From the NCBI GenBank assembly GCA_003508835.1, contig PUFA01000183.1:310001-374000 (forward strand): a stretch of 64,000 nt of DNA, given 5' to 3'. Below, piece after piece: positions 59,064-64,000 of the stretch; position 1 is the stretch's first letter; every line of letters starts with the position of its first letter. Source of the stretch: Eonycteris spelaea (lineage: Eukaryota; Chordata; Mammalia; Chiroptera; Pteropodidae). The translations under genes were made by a program, and so were the position numbers. The notes under the pieces were generated by a model that ran no database searches, was not told where the DNA came from, and saw nothing but the letters and a program-made list of their open reading frames with translations.

Positions 59064-60050
59064 CAACAACAAAAAATGATTCAATCAAAAAATGGTCAGA
59101 GGACTTGAACAGACACTTCTCCCTAGAGGACATACAAATGGCTAACAAATATATGAAAAGATGTTCAACGTCACCAGCTATTAGGGAAGTGAAAATTAAA
59201 ACCACAATGAAACACCATCTCACACCTGTTATAATAGCTATAATCAACAGTACATGTAATAACAAATGTTGGAGAGGATGTGGAGAAAAAGGAACCCTTA
59301 TATGCTACTGGTGGGACTGCAAATTGGTACAGCCACTATGGAAAACAGTATGGAGGTTCCTCAAAAAACTAAGAATTGATCTACCATATAATCCAGCAGT
59401 CCCTCTACTGGATATTTACCCCAAAGACTTGAAAATCCATATCTGAAAAGATATTTGCACACCGATGTTCATAGCAGCACTACTCACAATGTCCAGGACA
59501 TGGAAGCAACTGAAGTGTCCTACAATAGATGATTGGATAAAGAAGCTGTGGTACATATATACAATGGAATATTACTCTGCCATAAGAAGAGATGAAATGC
59601 TGCCATTTGCCACAACATGGATGGACCTCAAGATAATCATGCTAAGTGAAATAAGCCAGACAGAAAAAGTTGAAAATCACATGATATTACTTATATGTGG
59701 GATATAAACCTAAAAACAACAAATGAACAGGAGAAACAAATAGAGACTCATGAACATTGAATATAGAAGTGGTTACCAGAGGACTATAGACTAGTGGTTA
59801 CTAGTGGGGTGGGGGGGGAGGGGGAAGGTAGATGAGGTAAAGGGGGTTAAATATAGGGTTTAAGGGGAGGGTGACGTGGGTAAAGGGGATCAAATATATG
59901 GTAGCTGAAGGAAACTTCCCTTTGGGTGGTAAACACACAATAGAATATACAGATGTCAAATGACAATGTACACCTGAAAATTATATAATTGTATTAACTA
60001 ATGTTACCCCAATAAACAATTACAAATTGAAAAAATATAAAAATAAAATT
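59064..60050 (+). mobile_element. 5'-truncated L1 with target-site duplications; youngest-looking copy
   Basis: It starts in the ORF2 C-terminal region, runs through a purine-rich 3' UTR (G-rich at 59,806-59,880) and ends ATGTTACCCCAATAAACAAT plus an A-rich tail. Long target-site duplications flank it. Compared with the other L1s here it has the least frame damage: two open pieces in one frame separated by one stop. Its 3' UTR differs from that of the chimera at 55,901, so at least two young L1 3'-end types are present. About 1 kb of a roughly 6-kb element remains. Confidence 0.92.
59105..59707 (+). pseudogene. L1 ORF2 C-terminal remnant
   Basis: This is the part of ORF2 after the reverse transcriptase, with the cysteine-rich motif. 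The frame reads [20 protein letters not shown] and later [20 protein letters not shown], then a stop at 59,444-59,446; the same frame resumes (MFIAALLTMSRTWK..., WIKKLWYIYTMEYYSAIRRD) to the stop at 59,705-59,707. Usual L1s have C-X3-C-X7-H-X4-C here; in this copy the His is replaced by Cys. It ends in LLICGI, the usual end zone of ORF2. Endonuclease and RT domains are absent through 5' truncation, so no active product is possible. Confidence 0.88.
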
Positions 60051-60068
60051 TGTATGGATCAACAATAA
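60045..60068. repeat. Target-site duplication, right copy
   Basis: AAAATTTGTATGGATCAACA and the next four bases pair with 59,040-59,063 (21 of 24 identical). Its first bases merge with the A-rich tail. Confidence 0.85.
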
Positions 60069-61249
60069 TATATTTTACATAAATGTAATTAGAAAGGGCC
60101 TTTATAGAATTCCTATTTATTTGTTCTTATAAACTTGAGCAAAACAATGTTTTTCTCAGTTTTGAAATGAATGCTTCCTCTGTAGTTTTCGATCAAGAGT
60201 CCTCTCTGATGACAGATTTCCAAGTAGGCATAAGTATTCTTGGTAACTGAGTGGTTTCTCCGCAAACAGGGCAATAAATCTGTCGTGCTTTCATCTACTT
60301 TTTAATTCACCCCTTTTTATTTGTCTTCTTCCATACCTTCAGTTTTCTTTTTCTCCTGGGCTTACAGTGTTTGCCTATGTAATGCACAGGTTTTTGCTTA
60401 GTATTTTGGGAGTAATTCGGGAATGCAAATTCCTATGATTTCATGCATCCTTGCTCTATGAAAACCCTGTATCAATGTATGAAGCTTAAAGATAATTTTA
60501 GGAGAAAGAAGAAAAGGACACAAGTCCTGAACTCTGGATAACATTTCTGTGTAAGGAAGACACAAGTAAAAAGAAATGACAAAGGCAACCAAAGGACCAA
60601 AAGAGTATGTGCTCTTCCAAGATCTCACATAGAAATGTCACACACAGGCACACACAGAAAACTTTAATCATTCTCCCTTAATTTCAGATGGGTAGGCTTA
60701 AAAATGTTTTAATATTAGAAGTGTCAGGACAAGTTTCATAAAAACATTATTTCTTATTGAAAATGGAATGTTAATTTCAAATTGGTAATTTAAACAATTT
60801 TTAAAATTACTTTAACTTTGGAGATGTTGGAACAAGCTTTGTAAATATCCTTTCTTCTTGGGAAGAGGCATTCTCACAAAATGGAAATTCTGGGGTGGCC
60901 TAAATAAATATGCCCCATAAACAAAATATAGAAAATGTTAAAATAATGAGCAGATCTAACCTTCCATGTGCCTTTGTTAATCCTTGGAACTCAGAGAGGC
61001 AGTTTTGAGGCAGTTGTGTTAACACGTAAAAGACACCTAGGTACTACATAATACAAGGAAGTAGCAATTCATTAGAGTTAATAGTACTTCTGAAAAGTGT
61101 TTTTACTTAGTCCCATGTGTATAGCTCAGACATAAGGAAAATCTGTCTCAGACATTTGGGGTTTTATAGCCGCCATATCTGAGGAATCAAAGTGAAAAAT
61201 AAGCATTATATAAGAATGCTCTTTACATTTCAATGCGTTTTATTGAGTT
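60069..61249. other. No recognised feature
   Basis: AT-rich unique-looking sequence. The minus frame at 60,398-60,628 has no domain. Confidence 0.4.
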
Positions 61250-61370
61250 CTAATTGCAGATGGGGAAACCAGGGTTCTCGAAAATAGACTTGTACTTGCC
61301 CAAAGACATAACAAATCAGTCATTAAAAACGAGACTTCACTTTTTAGTATTATACAATTTTGGCTCTAGA
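61250..61370 (-). mobile_element. MIR-like fragment, antisense
   Basis: GCAGATGGGGAAACCAGGGT, then AGACTTGTACTTGCCCAAAG and AACGAGACTTCAC, match the complement of MIR (ACAGATGGGGAAACTGAGGC ... ACTTGCCCAAGGTCAC). Confidence 0.6.
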
Positions 61371-62339
61371 AATGAATATAGTCTTGAAATTCCTTCATCA
61401 TATATGCTCTCTCACTAAAGTGTAAGAAACATATTGTTTCTTTTAATACCTGGCCCAGATTCAGACTGTAAAGATTTTCCAAACATACCTGTATGGATAT
61501 CAGGAAGATCCACATCTGCTTATGAGGCCCATATGTTTTTATCTAAAAAAATCACATTTTCATCACCAAACACTGATGTAAGATCTGTTTCAGATATCAT
61601 ATATTTTTTCCAAGAAGGTCTTTCCTTCTTCTTTTCAATAGTGATTAGAAAAAAGCTTATGTAGTGAGCTTGGTTGCAAGGCAGTTAATCCTGAAAATAA
61701 AGACGGTATTGGCTAGCCCAGTTCAGTGAGAGAGAAGTGAAAAAGGTGGAGTGATTTTGAACCACTTATAAGAGTGGCTTGATCTAACTTAATTCTCATG
61801 GGAATGATAGGGAATAGTGTTCTTGCAGACTTTCTCATGAAGGAGATAAAACATCAAAGAGAACTGAAATTGAAAATCCAAAGGTCAGATAGCGATATTG
61901 GAAAAAATTCAAATCTTTTCAATTTTATTGGTGGGATATTTAAATTGTTCAAGAATACTCTTGAATATGCTTGGAATTCCATGAATATATAATATTGCTT
62001 TGAATTTTACTCCTGTTAAACTGAGTCCTTTAAGATATCATAACAAATTTGTTATTTTCTCAGGACTCGATACTGTTGGTTGACCATCAGTAGACAAATT
62101 CATCATGAATCCTTTGTTCTCTCTTATTTCACCCATCATTTACCAATGTCTTGCATTTGCAAGAGAGAGCTAGGCACTTTGAAGTTAGACCTTATATCAT
62201 TGGTTTCTGCCCTCAACTCTTCCATCAGGCAATCCCTTCTCCTGTCAGGAAGAGTAAATAAGAGATGGGGAGAGAATCCAGGCATTAGGCTGATAAAAAA
62301 AAAAATCTCACAATATGAAAAATTGAAGCCAGTGTTTAA
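61371..62339. other. No recognised feature
   Basis: The + frame of 180 codons at 62,080-62,622, the longest in the window, starts here and runs into antisense L1. Its amino-acid make-up (Leu/Ser/Lys/Phe-rich, no domain) and AT-rich codons fit a chance frame. Confidence 0.45.
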
Positions 62340-63449
62340 GAGTTTCTCCAAATATCATCCGCATTTATTATTATCATATTTATTAAGATTCAATTTCCTC
62401 AATATGTATTGGATTTTTCAGAGATTAAAAATTTCTATTTCTAACAGTTTGGGCAAGTTGTGTTTTTCTAGGAATTTATCTATTTTATATGTTTCATTGT
62501 TTTGCATAAAGATGTTTATATATCCTCTTATCTTCTTAATGACTGTAAGATCTGTAGCAAAGCACCTTTATTCACTCCTTCATAAGAATAATTTATGCCC
62601 TCTCTTAATTCTTCTTGATTAGTCTTGCTAGGAATTTATATATTTTCTTAGTCTTTTAAAAAATGTTTAAAGATATTAGCTTCAAAATTATTGTATTATA
62701 TATTTGCTTTCAAATTATTTATTGTATTATACACTTGCTTTCTAATTCATTGATTTCTCTTTATACATTTATTATTTCTTTCCTTTTACTTTATTTGGCT
62801 CTAATATATCTAGCTTTCTGCGGGGGATACTTAGGGCATTGATTTGTCAGCCCTTCTTTTTCTACTCTCTATATTTAAAAGTTTAAATGTCTAAGGATGG
62901 CTTCAGCTGCACACTATGAGTTTTGGTATATAGTAGTCTCATCATTCAGTTCAAAATATTTTCTAATTTCCATTTACTTGTTCTATTTTTAGCATTTCTC
63001 GTTTTCATATATTTCTACCCCGATTTCTTTGTAGTCAGATGACATGAAACCCCTAAATGACTTTAATCATTTAAAGTTTTTGAGAAAGTTTTATAGACCA
63101 GCAAATAGTCTATTTTGGTAAATATTTTCTTCAGACATTGGGTAAAGTTTGTTAATCATAATGAACAAATATATATTTTATTGATTTTTTGTCCATTTGT
63201 TAAAATCTCTATTTCTGATTGTAGTTTTTTCTTTCTCTTTTTAATTCTATTGATTTCTCCTTATGTAGTTTGAAGCTATGTTATTTAAAACATATAAATC
63301 TAAAATTATTATATGGTCTTAATGGATTGACTATTTTATCATTATGAAATGTTTTCTTTATTTCTAGTAGTGTTTTTTTTTCCTGAAAGTGTACTTTGTT
63401 TGATATAATTATAACTATACCAATTTTCTTTTGGTTAATGTTTGTATGA

Positions 63450-63486
<37 letters not shown>

Positions 63487-63506
63487 CACACACACGTATA
63501 TATATA

Positions 63507-63541
<35 letters not shown>

Positions 63542-63610
63542 ATTTGATCTTTTTTACTTTTAACTTATCTAGGCCCATATATAAAAGCTGTATCTCATGT
63601 CCCGGACATA
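62340..63610 (-). mobile_element. Ancient L1 ORF2, antisense
   Basis: Blocks in order on the + strand: TCTAGGAATTTATCTATTTT near 62,468, CTTTCTAATTCATTGATTTC near 62,738, TTCAGTTCAAAATATTTTCT near 62,946, TGTAGTCAGATGACATG near 63,031 (the GTGGTCAGAGAACAT block), TTATCATTATGAAATGTTTT near 63,337 and GTGTACTTTGTTTGATATAA near 63,389. These are the complement of the ORF2 RT-to-endonuclease region of old L1M elements. The microsatellite at 63,451 sits inside, since L1 text resumes at TTTTTACTTTTAACTTATCT (63,550). Confidence 0.7.
63451..63542. repeat. Compound palindromic (CA)n(TA)n(TG)n repeat
   Basis: A 30-bp CA run, then TATATACACACACACGTATA, TATATATGTGTGTGTATATG and a TG run. The left half is the near complement of the right half, with the centre in the TATA stretch near 63,498. 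Confidence 0.95.
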
Positions 63611-64000
63611 GATATTCATAAGGATATAGATATGAGTATGATGCAGACATAAAAATAGATCTATATCTAAAGCTTTATCTATGTCTACATTTATGTCATT
63701 ATTATTTTAATACTATATTAAAATTGTAAATGTAAATATCTATTTAACAAACTGGTATCACACCGGACATGATATTCTGTAACCAGCTCTTTCCTACTTA
63801 ATGTATATTATAGAAGTGTCTACCTAAGGATGACAATGTTATTTTTTTCCATATCTTATTATGAAAAATTTCAACCAAATAGCAAAGCTAAAAGAACTTT
63901 ATAGTGAACATTTGTATATCCATCATTTGGATTCTACTACTAACATTTTAATAAGCTTGGTTTATTACTTATCTGTCTATCTAGCCATCTATTAATACAC
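63611..64000. other. AGATA-rich sequence and an old LINE-like end
   Basis: 63,608-63,690 is rich in ATAGATA/ATCTAT words. From about 63,865 the text (GAAAAATTTCAACCAAATAG, then TATATCCATCATTTGGATTC and TATCTGTCTATCTAGCCATC) matches an ancient LINE 3' region of the same kind as at 17,060-17,240. The window ends inside it. Confidence 0.45.

Noticed and set aside
59038..59265. Minus-strand hydrophobic frame of 75 codons
   Set aside because: It is the reverse strand of L1 ORF2.
62080..62622. 180-codon open frame on the + strand, the longest in the window
   Set aside because: It crosses from unique AT-rich DNA into antisense L1, shows no domain, signal or splice context, and has the composition of a chance frame.

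Overview
This is mammalian nuclear DNA: AT-rich, CpG-poor, and built of interspersed repeats, microsatellites and unrecognised sequence. I found no protein-coding exon, tRNA, rRNA, CRISPR array or intact gene. The open frames in it are short and are chance frames or fragments of retrotransposon ORFs. It is best read as an intergenic or deep-intronic stretch. L1, L2, MIR, MLT1 and MER5-type repeats make it eutherian. The younger L1 3' ends (the CCCCAATAAA-type tail at about 60,000 and the antisense 3' UTR at 55,901-56,200) look laurasiatherian and, from my memory of such tails, most like bat. The near absence of young SINEs fits some bats but is not proof. No alignment could be run; family names rest on recognised sequence motifs.

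Layout. 1-885: 3' end of an older L1, + strand. 1,635-6,917: a long antisense L1 that keeps its 5' terminus, 5' UTR, a shortened ORF1 and much of ORF2, with an out-of-order L1 3'-end segment inside it (1,840-2,512). 6,918-10,092: no recognised element. 10,108-12,481: a 2.4-kb internally deleted L1 of HAL1 type (5' UTR, ORF1, start of ORF2, 3' end, A-rich tail) bounded by a 15-bp target-site duplication. 13,690-17,420: fragments of ancient L1, MLT1-like and L2 sequence. 17,900-37,700: mostly unrecognised, with scattered MIR, L2 and MER5 remnants and CA-repeats. 37,745-39,430: an antisense L2 reverse-transcriptase remnant split by an MLT1 LTR. 40,000-55,888: more MIR/L2 scraps, a long (TC)n tract, a well-bounded MLT1 LTR (51,137-51,551) and an unclassified CpG-bearing patch (52,190-52,700). 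55,901-58,040: a chimeric antisense L1 in which a complete 5' UTR is joined to the L1 3' end and followed by a second copy of the same ORF2 region. 59,040-60,068: the youngest-looking insertion, a 5'-truncated L1 with target-site duplications. 62,340-63,610: an old antisense L1 interrupted by a palindromic CA/TA/TG microsatellite.

Nothing here acts as a pathway or operon. The window's interest lies in how its retrotransposons were assembled: three L1-derived elements have internal deletions or out-of-order segments, and three insertions can be bounded by duplicated target sites with L1-endonuclease-like cleavage contexts. I did not find a convincing undescribed biological system.
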